Of a stretch of DNA of 64,000 bases, positions 1 through 8,170 are shown piece by piece. Below the pieces are notes generated by a model. That model was not told where the DNA came from, did not search any database, and saw nothing but the letters and a program-made list of their open reading frames with translations. Made by a program: the position numbers and the translations under genes. This stretch comes from Variovorax boronicumulans (lineage in GTDB: Bacteria > Pseudomonadota > Gammaproteobacteria > Burkholderiales > Burkholderiaceae_C), in assembly GCF_030812215.1 (NCBI RefSeq), contig NZ_JAUSSG010000001.1, forward strand, positions 1 through 64,000, in the 5' to 3' direction. Positions within the stretch are counted from its first letter, which is position 1. Every line of letters starts with the position of its first letter.

Positions 1-155
1 GCGTGGCCCCACAACCCCGCCCCTCCCCCCGTTCAACCACCCTGGGGTGTGCCTGGCCCCCGGCCCGGCATTTCTATCCGCCGGCCGCCCGCCCCCCCCC
101 CCCCCCCCCCCCCCCCCCCGCCACTCTCCCCCTCCTCCTCCTCCCTCTTCTTTGT
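1..155. other. Probable low-quality contig end with homopolymer run
   Basis: Bases 92-119 are 28 consecutive C, and the flanks (3-91 and 120-155) are made of C-rich or CTC-rich low-complexity sequence unlike the rest of the window. The clpV reading frame entering from the right stays well behaved to about residue 511 and then turns into a Lys/Arg/Glu run, ten glycines and a stop. A G-run on the read strand followed by noise is what two-colour Illumina chemistry or an unresolved contig terminus produces. I treat it as artefact rather than biology. A genuine G-quadruplex-type tract cannot be excluded from sequence alone. Confidence 0.75.
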
Positions 156-1688
156 TCTCAGCGATTGAATCTGCTGAACCATCGCGAGTTCTTCTTGCCA
201 CCGGGCCTCGTAGGTCGACAGTTCATGTTCGGTGGCATCGAGTCGGGCGTTTGCTGCTTCGAGGCGCTTCGATCGGACATCACCGCCTCGTGAGATCGCG
301 CTTTCCTGGGCCAGCAAGGCGATCTCCACGTCCAGGGCGGCAATCCGCTGGCGCAGTTGATCTACCACGGCAGGTGGCGTGTGCAGCGACATGGCGACAC
401 GTGCGCATGCCGTGTCGAGCAGGCTGATGGCCTTGTCCGGCAACTGGCGCGATGGAATGTAGCGATGGGACAGGGACACCGCCGCCCGCACCGCCTCGTC
501 CAGTACCGTGACACCGTGATGTTCAGCAAAGACGGCGACCAGCCCGCGCACCATTTCGGTGGCCGAGGCCTCTTCGGGCTCGGCAACCTGCAGCGTCTGA
601 AAACGACGGGTCAGCGCTGGGTCTTTCTCGATATGGCGCTTGTATTCGCTCCACGTGGTCGCGCCAACGGTGCGCAATGTGCCGCGTGCGAGAGCAGGCT
701 TGAGCAGATTGGCCGCATCTCCGGTACCAGCCTGTCCGCCAGCACCGATCAGGGTGTGCACCTCGTCGATGAAAAGAATGACCGGTTGACTCGACCTGCT
801 TGCCTCTTCGAGCAGCAACTTCAAACGGGACTCGAACTCCCCCCGCATGCTGGCGCCGGCGAGCAGCGCCCCGACGTCGAGACTGAGCAGGCGGGCATCG
901 CGCAGCGATGGCGGAACCTCGCCGTTGGCGATTGCCAGTGCAAGCCCTTCGACTACCGCCGTCTTGCCGACACCAGCCTCTCCTGTGAGCAGAGGATTGT
1001 TCTGCCGCCGACGCAGCAGGATGTCGACCATCGTGCGGATCTCGTGTTCGCGGCCGATCACGGGATCGATTTGCCCGTCCCGCGCGCAGTCGGTCAAGTC
1101 TCTGCAATATCGGGCCAGGGCAGATTTGCCATCCGGCAGATCTGCGATTGCACCGCTCGCTTCTCCTGGCGTTGCAGCTGGAAGACCCAAGCCGTCGTGC
1201 GACCCTTCGTTGTCTTCGGGAGAACCCGCGATCAGGGAAGTGATGTCATCCGTCAACTGCTCGGCCGGAAGCTTCCGAAACGCGGGCGATATGCCAAGCA
1301 GCAGGCGCCGCAAATCCGGCGTTTGCACCAGCGCCGCGAGCAGCCACGCACTGCGCACCCTGCGATCGCCGAATTCGAGGCTGGAGAGAATCCAGGCACG
1401 CTCGATAGCCGCCTCGACGTGATGGGAAAAATCGCTCAGCGATGTCGCACCCGAGGGCAATTCCGACAATCTGGAAATCAGATCTTTTTCGACGGCTTGA
1501 AAATCGATTTGGTAATGGCGGCAGATGCGATGCAAATCGCAGTCATTGAGTTGCCATATTTGATGAATCCAGTGCGTCAATTCGACATATGGATTTCCTC
1601 TCAGCTTGGCAAATGCTGTTGCGGCCTCAATACCGCGAAACAAGGTGAGATTGAGCTTGCCGAACAGCGCCCGTCGGGAGATCGTCAT
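33..1688 (-). CDS. clpV: Type VI secretion AAA+ ATPase ClpV/TssH, N-terminal part (3' end missing)
   Basis: ClpV is the cytoplasmic Hsp100-type ATPase that disassembles contracted VipA/VipB (TssB/TssC) sheaths so the type VI apparatus can be reused. The visible protein has a Clp-N-type domain (about residues 1-155), then the first AAA+ module with Walker A GEAGVGKT at 236-243 and Walker B VILFIDE at 303-309, then the start of the middle coiled-coil region. A full ClpV is roughly 850-900 residues, so the second ATPase domain lies beyond the left edge. The frame is trustworthy only from about base 156 upward; below that it runs into the homopolymer artefact and a spurious stop at 33. The start is an ATG at 1688 in a conserved N-terminal context ([10 protein letters not shown]). 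No other T6SS gene is visible, so the rest of the cluster should lie to the left. Confidence 0.88.
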   Translation of the reverse strand: MTISRRALFGKLNLTLFRGIEAATAFAKLRGNPYVELTHWIHQIWQLNDCDLHRICRHYQIDFQAVEKDLISRLSELPSGATSLSDFSHHVEAAIERAWILSSLEFGDRRVRSAWLLAALVQTPDLRRLLLGISPAFRKLPAEQLTDDITSLIAGSPEDNEGSHDGLGLPAATPGEASGAIADLPDGKSALARYCRDLTDCARDGQIDPVIGREHEIRTMVDILLRRRQNNPLLTGEAGVGKTAVVEGLALAIANGEVPPSLRDARLLSLDVGALLAGASMRGEFESRLKLLLEEASRSSQPVILFIDEVHTLIGAGGQAGTGDAANLLKPALARGTLRTVGATTWSEYKRHIEKDPALTRRFQTLQVAEPEEASATEMVRGLVAVFAEHHGVTVLDEAVRAAVSLSHRYIPSRQLPDKAISLLDTACARVAMSLHTPPAVVDQLRQRIAALDVEIALLAQESAISRGGDVRSKRLEAANARLDATEHELSTYEARWQEELAMVQQIQSLRTKKREEEEGESGGGGGGGGGGAGGRRIEMPGRGPGTPQGG

Positions 1689-1971
1689 TGCAACCTATCG
1701 GCCCGTAGGCGAGGTCAATTGCGCAATGAAATCACGCGACTCTTCACTTGGAAAAGCCCCGATGCCTGCCGTTTTTCTGCCCACTTCGCGCTCCCTATGC
1801 TTTCTCGAATAGGCGCGATTCTGCGTGCTTGCGCAGGCCTGTGCGGAGCACAGTTTCTACCAATGGTTAACCCCAAAAAGCAGGCAATTGATCCGTGAAA
1901 TTTCTCCGGGAGCAGACGATCTCAAAATTCGTAAGTAGTAATTTCTATTGAATGAGTTGAATGCTTGGCCA
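1689..1971. other. Intergenic region upstream of clpV
   Basis: With the icd terminator, this is part of a 364-base gene-free stretch between clpV and icd. It is clearly more AT-rich than the neighbouring coding DNA around 1860-1970. It presumably carries the promoter and control region of the clpV transcription unit on the minus strand. I found no convincing sigma-70 or sigma-54 promoter, no operator I recognise and no open reading frame with coding character. Confidence 0.5.
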
Positions 1972-2010
1972 ACAAAAAAGCCCTTGAATTCCTTCCGGAA
2001 GTCAAGGGCT
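1972..2010 (-). terminator. Rho-independent terminator of icd
   Basis: Inverted arms at 1979-1987 (AGCCCTTGA) and 2002-2010 (TCAAGGGCT) form a 9-bp perfect stem. On the minus strand it is followed by a run of six T. It lies about 43 bases after the icd stop codon. Confidence 0.85.
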
Positions 2011-2052
2011 CATTGCGGCGACGTCCCACGACGTCGAAGCGCGCGCAGTCGA

Positions 2053-3312
2053 TTACATGTGCTCGATCATGACCTGCCCGAAGCCCGAGCAACTCACCTG
2101 CGTCGCACCTTCCATGAGGCGCGCGAAGTCATAGGTCACCCGCTTGCTGGCAATCGACTTCTTCATTGAGCTGATGATGAGGTCGGCCGCTTCGGTCCAG
2201 CCCATGTGGCGCAGCATCATTTCGGCCGAGAGGATTTCGGAGCCGGGGTTCACGTAGTCCTTGCCGGCGTACTTGGGCGCGGTGCCATGCGTGGCTTCGA
2301 ACATCGCGACGGTGTCGCTCAGGTTCGCGCCCGGGGCGATGCCAATGCCACCGACCTGCGCAGCCAGCGCGTCGGACACGTAGTCGCCGTTGAGGTTCAG
2401 CGTGGCGATCACGCTGTACTCGGCGGGGCGCAGCAAAATCTGCTGCAGGAACGCATCGGCAATGCTGTCCTTGACGGTGATTTCCTTGCCCGTCTTCGGG
2501 CTCTTGAACTTCATCCACGGACCGCCGTCGATCAGCTCGGCGCCGAACTCCTTGGCAGCCAGCGCATAGGCCCAATCGCGGAAGCCACCTTCGGTGAACT
2601 TCATGATGTTGCCCTTGTGCACGATGGTCACGCTGGGCTTGTCGTTGTCGATGGCGTATTGCAGCGCCTTGCGCACCAGGCGTTCGGTGCCCTCGATCGA
2701 CACGGGCTTCACGCCGATGCCGGAGGTGTTGGGGAAGCGAATCTTCTTCACGCCGAGCTCGTCCTGCAGGAACTTGATGAGCTTCTTGGCCTTGTCGCTT
2801 TCGGCTTCGAACTCGATACCGGCATAGATGTCTTCCGAGTTCTCGCGGAAGATGACCATGTTGGTCTTGTGCGGCTCGCGCACCGGGCTGGGCACGCCTT
2901 CGAAATACTGGATGGGGCGCAGGCAGACGTAGAGATCGAGCTCCTGGCGCAGCGCAACGTTCAGCGAGCGGATGCCGCCGCCGACGGGCGTGGTGAGCGG
3001 ACCCTTGATGGACACGACGTAGTCGCGAACGGCATGCAGGGTTTCTTCGGGGAGCCAGACGTCGGGGCCATACACCTTGGTCGATTTTTCGCCGGCATAA
3101 ACCTCCATCCAATGGATCTTCTTCTTGCCGCCATAGGCCTTGGCCACTGCAGCGTCCACCACCTTGAGCATCACCGGAGTGATGTCCAACCCCGTACCGT
3201 CGCCTTCGATGAAAGGGATGATCGGTTGGTCGGGCACATTCAGCGAGTTGTCTGCATTGACCGTGATCTTCTGGCCTTCGGTCGGGACTTGGATGTGCTG
3301 GTAGCTGGACAT
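2053..3312 (-). CDS. icd: NADP-dependent isocitrate dehydrogenase
   Basis: This TCA-cycle enzyme oxidatively decarboxylates isocitrate to 2-oxoglutarate, producing NADPH in the cytoplasm. The 419-residue product matches the length of the dimeric bacterial Icd family. It carries the IEGDGTGLD nucleotide-site entry near the N-terminus and the substrate-binding RSLNVALRQ segment containing the serine that AceK phosphorylates in enterobacteria. The ATG at 3312 is preferred because [10 protein letters not shown] is a typical Icd beginning and a GGAG lies upstream; the longer open frame to 3414 adds a non-conserved extension. It is a single-gene unit with its own terminator, divergent from the small exported protein at 3532. 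Confidence 0.96.
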   Translation of the reverse strand: MSSYQHIQVPTEGQKITVNADNSLNVPDQPIIPFIEGDGTGLDITPVMLKVVDAAVAKAYGGKKKIHWMEVYAGEKSTKVYGPDVWLPEETLHAVRDYVVSIKGPLTTPVGGGIRSLNVALRQELDLYVCLRPIQYFEGVPSPVREPHKTNMVIFRENSEDIYAGIEFEAESDKAKKLIKFLQDELGVKKIRFPNTSGIGVKPVSIEGTERLVRKALQYAIDNDKPSVTIVHKGNIMKFTEGGFRDWAYALAAKEFGAELIDGGPWMKFKSPKTGKEITVKDSIADAFLQQILLRPAEYSVIATLNLNGDYVSDALAAQVGGIGIAPGANLSDTVAMFEATHGTAPKYAGKDYVNPGSEILSAEMMLRHMGWTEAADLIISSMKKSIASKRVTYDFARLMEGATQVSCSGFGQVMIEHM

Positions 3313-3531
3313 GAGGGGGATGCGCTCCGGGGGTGATGTAATTTTGACGAGTGTCAGCGAATACAGACAGCGAGGGGGTTCCGCTGTACAACCGGCTAAC
3401 AAATCGCTGTACATTTTAGACGCAGCCCATCAGCTGGCGTTTGTCAACCATGGGGCCAATGGGCTCGTTACTGGCTGACCTTCTGCTCGCCGGGAGGCGT
3501 TTCCAACCAATTCTCGATAGAGGAATCTTCA

Positions 3532-3870
3532 ATGAGCAAAATTCTCGCAGTCATGATCGCTGGTCTGTTCGCAGCTGGCGCCTACGCCCAAAACCCGGCC
3601 GGCACCACGCCCGAACAAGGGAACGCAACCAACAGCAAGTCGCAAGCACGTGCTGAAGCCAAGAAGGAAGCCAAGCCCGCCGGTCAAGTGGCAGCTCCCG
3701 CCGGCGACATCGCCAAGACGCCCGAAGGCGGTGCCATCGGTGCCGACAAGGCTGCAGCCTCTGGCGAAAAGCGCGCCAGCACGCGCGACCAGCGTCGTCG
3801 CAACAAGGACGGCAGCGTGAAGCGCAAGTCGACCCAAGGCGGCACGCCCGACATGCCGGGCGCCAAGTAA
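3532..3870 (+). CDS. Small exported Lys/Ala/Gly-rich protein, function unknown
   Basis: This 112-residue protein has a clear signal peptide: MSK, the hydrophobic core ILAVMIAGLFAAGAYA, and cleavage probably after AYA. The mature part is low-complexity, hydrophilic and rich in K, A, G, R and T, with no cysteine and no recognisable domain. It is therefore probably an intrinsically disordered periplasmic protein. A GAGGA Shine-Dalgarno lies 7-8 bases before the ATG, and a strong terminator follows. Its leader is nearly the same as that of the next gene (LFAAGA[YF]AQ), which suggests the two are related or domain-shuffled paralogues. I do not recognise the family and assign no function. Confidence 0.8.
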   Translation: MSKILAVMIAGLFAAGAYAQNPAGTTPEQGNATNSKSQARAEAKKEAKPAGQVAAPAGDIAKTPEGGAIGADKAAASGEKRASTRDQRRRNKDGSVKRKSTQGGTPDMPGAK

Positions 3871-3888
3871 GGCGGTCTGCCCCCCAGG

Positions 3889-3919
3889 AAAAAGAGCGCT
3901 CTCCGGAGCGCTTTTTTTT
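3889..3919 (+). terminator. Rho-independent terminator after the 3532 gene
   Basis: A GC-rich hairpin (AGCGCTC, TCCG loop, GAGCGCT at about 3894-3911) is preceded by an A run and followed by eight T, about 20 bases after the stop codon. The A-run/T-run symmetry would let it act on either strand. Confidence 0.88.
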
Positions 3920-4021
3920 CGTCTGCGGTCGCCGAATTGATGTCAACCGCGCACACCGGGGTTCGTTGAATGTGAGCCTCCTCAGGAGGTGGTCCAAATC
4001 AACAATCTCAAAGGATTTCTC

Positions 4022-4210
4022 ATGAACAAGCTGCTCGCAGCCCTGGTCGCCGGTCTCTTCGCTGCCGGTGCCTTTGCTCAAACCCCTGAACCCGCGGCCG
4101 CTGCTCCGGCCGCACCTGCTGCTCACAAGGCCAAGGCCAAGCACGCAGTCAAGAAGCACAAGGTTCGCCACGTGGCCAAGGCCCACACGGCTGCCGCCAA
4201 GAAGGTGTAA
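4022..4210 (+). CDS. Tiny exported Lys/His/Ala-rich basic peptide
   Basis: This 62-residue product has an N-terminal signal peptide (MNKLLAALVAGLFAAGAFA), leaving a mature peptide of about 43 residues with some nine lysines and five histidines spaced between alanines. Composition and size recall enterobacterial acid-shock (Asr-type) peptides. That is similarity of character, not demonstrated homology. The ATG at 4022 is chosen over 3989 because an AAAGGA Shine-Dalgarno lies 6-8 bases upstream and it begins the signal peptide cleanly. It sits in tandem with the other small exported protein and has its own terminator, so the two can be expressed separately. Confidence 0.8.
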   Translation: MNKLLAALVAGLFAAGAFAQTPEPAAAAPAAPAAHKAKAKHAVKKHKVRHVAKAHTAAAKKV

Positions 4211-4227
4211 GCTTTCAAGCCCACCCG

Positions 4228-4256
4228 GCAATGCCCGCATCAGCGGGCATTTTTAT
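4228..4256 (+). terminator. Rho-independent terminator after the 4022 gene
   Basis: Arms ATGCCCGC (4231-4238) and GCGGGCAT (4243-4250) form an 8-bp stem with an ATCA loop. A T tract follows at 4250-4254. Confidence 0.88.
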
Positions 4257-4304
4257 TGGTTACGGGCCGGGCCTTCCACGCCCCCGCCCTGAAAGAGTTG
4301 TCCG

Positions 4305-4772
4305 ATGTTTCAGCGTCTAGCCGCCCTGCTCCTGCTGTCCGCCTCGTTCGTGATGCCGACGCATGCCCAACAACAGCAGCAACAACCCCAGACCGATCTT
4401 GCGCGTACGCAGTTGTCGGTCGGTCTGTACAAGATCGATACCCAAATTGCCCAGACGCCGCAGCAGCGTGAAATTGGCCTGATGTTCCGCAAGACCATGC
4501 CGCAGGCCGAGGGCATGATCTTCGTCTTCGAGCAGCCCGCCACGCAGTGCTTCTGGATGCGCAACACGCTGCTGCCGCTGACCGCCGCCTTCGTGGCCGA
4601 CGACGGCCGCATCGTCAACCTGGTCGACATGCAGCCCCTGACCGAGAACTCGCATTGCTCCGAAGAACCCGTGCGCTACGTGCTCGAGATGAACCAGGGC
4701 TGGTTCGCCAAGAAGAACATCAAGAAGGGTGCCAAGCTCAGCGGCGAACTGTTCTCAGCCACCAAACGCTGA
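4305..4772 (+). CDS. DUF192 family exported protein
   Basis: This 155-residue protein has a signal peptide (residues 1-21, ending THA) followed by an unusual six-glutamine run. The rest is one DUF192 domain, recognised by REIGLMFR, GMIFVFE, FWMRNT and the C-terminal YVLEMNQGWF. DUF192 proteins are small and widespread; their biochemical role is not established. Here the protein is predicted to be periplasmic. It appears to be a single-gene unit sharing a bidirectional terminator with the convergent sodB. Confidence 0.9.
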   Translation: MFQRLAALLLLSASFVMPTHAQQQQQQPQTDLARTQLSVGLYKIDTQIAQTPQQREIGLMFRKTMPQAEGMIFVFEQPATQCFWMRNTLLPLTAAFVADDGRIVNLVDMQPLTENSHCSEEPVRYVLEMNQGWFAKKNIKKGAKLSGELFSATKR

Positions 4773-4794
4773 GTTTTCGCTGCCGTCCGCCCAC

Positions 4795-4825
4795 AAAAAA
4801 GCCGACCCGAGGGTCGGCTTTTTTT
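4795..4825. terminator. Bidirectional terminator between the DUF192 gene and sodB
   Basis: The stem GCCGACCC / GGGTCGGC (4801-4818) is flanked by an A run at 4795-4800 and a T run at 4819-4825, so a U tract follows the hairpin in both directions. It lies 22 bases after the DUF192 stop and 17 bases after the sodB stop. Confidence 0.92.
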
Positions 4826-4841
4826 CATGCGCGAACGTGGC

Positions 4842-5423
4842 TCAGCCGAAGTTCTTGGCCGCGAAGTCCCAGTTCACCAGCTTGGCCAGGAAGGTCTCGA
4901 CGAACTTCGGGCGCAGGTTGCGGTAGTCGATGTAGTAGGCGTGTTCCCAGACGTCGACGGTCAAGAGCGCCGTGTCCGCGGTCGTCAGCGGCGTGCCGGC
5001 TGCGCCGGTGTTCACGATGTCCACCGAACCGTCGGCCTTCTTCACGAGCCAGGTCCAGCCCGAACCGAAGTTGCCGACCGCCGACTTCACGAAGGCTTCC
5101 TTGAAGGCGTCGTAGCTGCCCCACTTGGCATCGATGGCCTTGGCCAGCGCGCCGGTGGGAGCGCCGCCGCCCTGGGGCTTCATGCAGTTCCAGAAGAAGG
5201 TGTGGTTCCAGATCTGGGCAGCGTTGTTGTAGATGCCGCCGCTGGCCTTCTTGATGATTTCTTCCAGCGTGAGGGCTTCGAACTCGGTGCCCTTCTGCAG
5301 GTTGTTGAGGTTCACCACGTAGGCGTTGTGATGCTTGCCGTAGTGGTACTCGAGGGTTTCCTTCGAATACTCGGGTGCCAGCGCGTCGAGGGCGTACGGC
5401 AGGGGTGGGAGCACATGTTCCAT
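4842..5423 (-). CDS. sodB: Iron superoxide dismutase
   Basis: This enzyme dismutates superoxide to hydrogen peroxide and oxygen in the cytoplasm. At 193 residues it has the usual SodB length. The four metal ligands of the Fe/Mn family are visible at H27 (YHYGKHH), H74 (NHTFFWN), D157 and H161 (DVWEHAYY). The short linker and the [12 protein letters not shown] context favour the iron type, although metal choice cannot be settled from sequence. It lies about 50 bases downstream of xseA on the same strand, with no obvious terminator between, so co-transcription is possible. Confidence 0.95.
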   Translation of the reverse strand: MEHVLPPLPYALDALAPEYSKETLEYHYGKHHNAYVVNLNNLQKGTEFEALTLEEIIKKASGGIYNNAAQIWNHTFFWNCMKPQGGGAPTGALAKAIDAKWGSYDAFKEAFVKSAVGNFGSGWTWLVKKADGSVDIVNTGAAGTPLTTADTALLTVDVWEHAYYIDYRNLRPKFVETFLAKLVNWDFAAKNFG

Positions 5424-5473
5424 GGTTTTTTCTCGTGGGTTGGTTGCGGGGAATTGAGGATTCTAGAAAGTAA

Positions 5474-6871
5474 TTATTGAGGCGGCGTCGGACGTCTTCC
5501 CGTTGCGCCGCCGGGCGTCACGGTCATGTCGACCTCGCCATCAGCGAGCCGCGCGACCACCGCATCGCCCGCCTTGAGGTTCTTCGCGCTGACGACGGCG
5601 CGGCCATCCACATCGGTGAGCCATGCGTAGCCGCGTTGCAGCACGAGTGCCGGATCGAGCAGCCTCAACCGCAGGGCCACACGCTCCAGGCGTTCGCGCC
5701 GCTGCACGAGTGCACGGTCGAATTTCGCAGGAAGGTCGGCCGCGATCGATCGCGGCACCTGCGCCAAGCGCTCGCGTCTCGACAGCACTGCAAAGTGCAG
5801 GCGCTGCGCATGGTGCGCCAGCCGAAGCTGCTGGCGGGCTACCAAGTTCGACGGACGACCGAGACGTCCAGCCGCTTGATCGAGCCGCTGTCCCAGCACA
5901 TCGAGGCGCGCGCCCAACGCATCGCCGAGCCGTTCATCGAGCAGGTCGAGCGCCCCAAGCCACAGGTCGCGCGGCGCGCTGACGAGTTCGGCCGCGGCGG
6001 TGGGCGTGGGCGCACGCAGGTCGGCGCAGAAATCGGCGATGGTGAAGTCGGTTTCGTGTCCGACACCGCTCACCACCGGCACAGGGCTCTGCACGATGGT
6101 CCGCGCCAGTGCCTCGTCGTTGAAGGCCCACAGGTCTTCGATCGAGCCACCGCCTCGCACCAACAGGATCACGTCGACGGCTGGCTTCAGCGTGTAGAGC
6201 GATTGCAGCGCGCGCACCAGCTCGGCAGGCGCATTCGCGCCCTGCACCGCCGCCGGAGCCAGCACCACGGGGATGTGCGGCACGCGCCGTCGCAGCGCAG
6301 TGACAACGTCGTGCAGCGCAGCCGCCCCGAGCGAAGTGACGACGCCCACCGCACGCGGCATGGTGGGCAGGGCACGCTTGCGCGCCGGATCGAACAGCCC
6401 TTCGGCTTCGAGACGCGCCTTGCGCTGCAGGAATTGTTCGAACAGCGCGCCCTGCCCGGCACGCCTCAGGCTTTCGACGACCAGTTGGAGGTCACCGCGC
6501 GGCTCGTACACGGCAAGACGTCCGCGCACCTCCACCTGGTCACCGTCGCGAGGCGAAAAGTCGAGCAAGCCGGCCGCGCGGCGGAACATCGCGCAGCGCA
6601 GTTGGCCGGACTCGTCCTTGAGCGAAAAGTAACAATGTCCACTTGAGGCGCGCGAAAAACCCGAGATCTCGCCGCGCACGGCCACCGGGTTGAAGCGCGC
6701 GTCCAACGTGTCGGCCACCGCCCGGCACAGCGCGCCGACAGCCCAGATGCGCGGCCCGGGCGCGGAATTCGTTTCACGCAAGTTCACAAAGCGCACGAAT
6801 GGCCGAAGGCCACTCTTCCACAACAGGCCCGACTCTCCTTGCCCAAAGCCGCCCATGCGAGGCAGGCGCAC
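5474..6871 (-). CDS. xseA: Exodeoxyribonuclease VII large subunit
   Basis: XseA with XseB degrades single-stranded DNA from both ends. The order is as expected: an N-terminal OB-fold (residues ~40-135, IWAVGALCRAVADTL to VVESLR), then the catalytic region (AVGVVTSLGAAALHDV, VDVILLVRGGGSIEDLWAFND, VVSGVGHETDFTIADF), then coiled-coil-forming helices. The only ATG upstream of the OB-fold is at 6871, giving 465 residues with an N-terminal extension of about 35 non-conserved residues. An in-frame GTG about 28 codons in (before NLRETNSAPG) is a plausible alternative. XseB is not adjacent. An upstream intergenic region shared with exbB separates the two divergent genes. Confidence 0.93.
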   Translation of the reverse strand: MRLPRMGGFGQGESGLLWKSGLRPFVRFVNLRETNSAPGPRIWAVGALCRAVADTLDARFNPVAVRGEISGFSRASSGHCYFSLKDESGQLRCAMFRRAAGLLDFSPRDGDQVEVRGRLAVYEPRGDLQLVVESLRRAGQGALFEQFLQRKARLEAEGLFDPARKRALPTMPRAVGVVTSLGAAALHDVVTALRRRVPHIPVVLAPAAVQGANAPAELVRALQSLYTLKPAVDVILLVRGGGSIEDLWAFNDEALARTIVQSPVPVVSGVGHETDFTIADFCADLRAPTPTAAAELVSAPRDLWLGALDLLDERLGDALGARLDVLGQRLDQAAGRLGRPSNLVARQQLRLAHHAQRLHFAVLSRRERLAQVPRSIAADLPAKFDRALVQRRERLERVALRLRLLDPALVLQRGYAWLTDVDGRAVVSAKNLKAGDAVVARLADGEVDMTVTPGGATGRRPTPPQ

Positions 6872-6990
6872 GGTTTCTCGTGCAAGTGGTTGATTTCATT
6901 AAAAAAAGTACTGCTCAAAATTCAATCGATCTAGCGGAAAGGCCCATCCATGCGGGTTCGGGCAAGTTGCGAAGCAGGTTAATCACAAAG

Positions 6991-6999
6991 TTATCCACA
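6991..6999 (+). promoter_or_regulatory. Perfect DnaA box (TTATCCACA)
   Basis: The exact consensus DnaA 9-mer lies in the 229-base xseA-exbB intergenic region. With the near-consensus copy at 7054-7062 on the other strand it suggests DnaA binding here. No dnaA, gyrB or dnaN gene and no AT-rich unwinding element is nearby, so a regulatory or titration site is more likely than an origin. Confidence 0.6.
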
Positions 7000-7053
7000 G
7001 AATCTGTGCGTCCTTGCCGACACGCAAACAAGCCGCATGCCGATGGTGGGCTC

Positions 7054-7062
7054 GGTGGATAA
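7054..7062 (-). promoter_or_regulatory. DnaA-box-like 9-mer (TTATCCACC)
   Basis: One mismatch from consensus, in opposite orientation to the perfect box 55 bases away. It lies 39 bases upstream of the exbB start codon. Confidence 0.4.
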
Positions 7063-7100
7063 TCGCCGCGCATTTGCAGTCTACGGGCCGGAGGATTTTC

Positions 7101-7733
7101 TTGTTTTCCATCATTGTTGCCGCGGGTTGGCCTATCTGGCCGCTGCTCGCTTGTTCGGTTATTGCGCTCGCGCTGGTTATAGAACGTTTCACGAGTCTCA
7201 AGACCGTGAAAGTATTGCCGCCGAAATTGCTTGACGAAACCATCACCGTCTCGCGCGGGTCCATCCCCGGACCGGACATCGTGACCAAACTCGAACGCAA
7301 CTCGATGCTCGGCCAGGTGCTGGCCGCAGGCCTGCGGGCGCTCAACGCCAACCCACGCTGTACCGAAGACGACCTTCGCGCCGCCATGGAAGCCTCGGGC
7401 CGCACCATCGCGCACAAGCTGGAGCGCTATCTGCCGGCGCTGGCCACCATCGCATCGGCAGCTCCCTTGCTCGGCCTTTTGGGCACGGTGATCGGCATGA
7501 TCGAAATCTTTGGCTCGCAGTCGCCCGGAAGCGGCGCTGTCGGCTCGGGCAATCCGGCGCAACTGGCGCACGGCATCTCGATCGCGCTCTACAACACGGC
7601 GTTCGGGCTGATCGTGGCGATTCCCACGCTGATCTTCTGGCGCTACTTTCGCAGCCGCGTCGACGAATACCTGTTGAACCTCGAACTCTCGGGTGAGCGC
7701 TTTGCCCGTCACCTGAACGCGCTGCGCAAATGA
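7101..7733 (+). CDS. exbB: ExbB/TolQ-family proton-channel subunit
   Basis: ExbB with ExbD forms the inner-membrane proton channel that energises TonB or Tol-type systems. The product of 210 residues has three hydrophobic segments: residues ~3-25, and two in the conserved MotA/TolQ/ExbB core (LATIASAAPLLGLLGTVIGMI, then ALYNTAFGLIVAIPTLIFW). I chose the TTG at 7101 because GGAGG lies six bases upstream; the longer frame from 7014 adds a non-conserved basic extension. The last codons overlap exbD by four bases (ATGA), so the two are translationally coupled. ExbB and TolQ are hard to separate; the linkage to exbD-lpxK is why I use ExbB. Confidence 0.9.
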   Translation: MFSIIVAAGWPIWPLLACSVIALALVIERFTSLKTVKVLPPKLLDETITVSRGSIPGPDIVTKLERNSMLGQVLAAGLRALNANPRCTEDDLRAAMEASGRTIAHKLERYLPALATIASAAPLLGLLGTVIGMIEIFGSQSPGSGAVGSGNPAQLAHGISIALYNTAFGLIVAIPTLIFWRYFRSRVDEYLLNLELSGERFARHLNALRK

Positions 7734-8170
7734 GCAGAGCCCGCATGCAGTTTCGCCACGGCGCGCGCGACGAGCCGGAGATCAACCTGATCCCGTTCAT
7801 CGACGTGCTGCTGGTCATCCTGATCTTCCTGATGCTGTCGACCACCTACAGCAAGTTCACCGAGATGCAGTTGCGGCTGCCGACGGCCGACGTCGACGCG
7901 CAGCGCGACTATCCGAAGGAAGTGATCGTGACGGTCTCCGCCGACGGCCGCTACACGGTCAACAAGGCCGCGGTGGCGGACCGCAACGTGAACACCGTGG
8001 CCGCCGCACTCGGCGCCGCGGCCACCGGCGGCAAGGAAAGCGTGGTGATCATCAGCGCCGACGCGAGCAGCCCGCACCAGGCCGTCGTCACGGTGATGGA
8101 AGCCGCGCGCCGCGCTGGCCTGATGCAGATCACCTTCGCCGCCCAGTCGACGGCGCAAGCCGGACACTGA
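7730..8170 (+). CDS. exbD: ExbD/TolR-family proton-channel subunit
   Basis: This is the partner of ExbB: a single-span inner-membrane protein with a periplasmic domain. The 146-residue sequence has a short cytoplasmic N-terminus (INLIPFIDVLL), a membrane segment at about residues 21-40 containing the conserved proton-carrying aspartate D25, and a periplasmic part ending in the family pattern (VVTVMEAARRAGLMQITFA). The ATG overlaps the exbB stop, and the next gene (lpxK) starts directly at the exbD stop, so this is one operon. Confidence 0.93.
   Translation: MSRARMQFRHGARDEPEINLIPFIDVLLVILIFLMLSTTYSKFTEMQLRLPTADVDAQRDYPKEVIVTVSADGRYTVNKAAVADRNVNTVAAALGAAATGGKESVVIISADASSPHQAVVTVMEAARRAGLMQITFAAQSTAQAGH

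Noticed and set aside
357-1898. Long plus-strand open frame opposite clpV
   Set aside because: It is the antisense shadow of clpV in high-GC DNA: no Shine-Dalgarno, no recognisable motif, codon composition mirroring the true gene. The N-terminal clpV motifs are unambiguous on the minus strand.
3973-3985. Palindrome CCTCCTCAGGAGG as an operator for the small exported protein
   Set aside because: It is a short GC-rich palindrome overlapping a Shine-Dalgarno-like AGGAGG in front of an unlikely upstream ATG; a single instance without known regulator is insufficient.
6961-7070. Replication origin
   Set aside because: Two DnaA boxes are too few, and there is no AT-rich unwinding region and no dnaA/dnaN/gyrB or parAB gene in the window.
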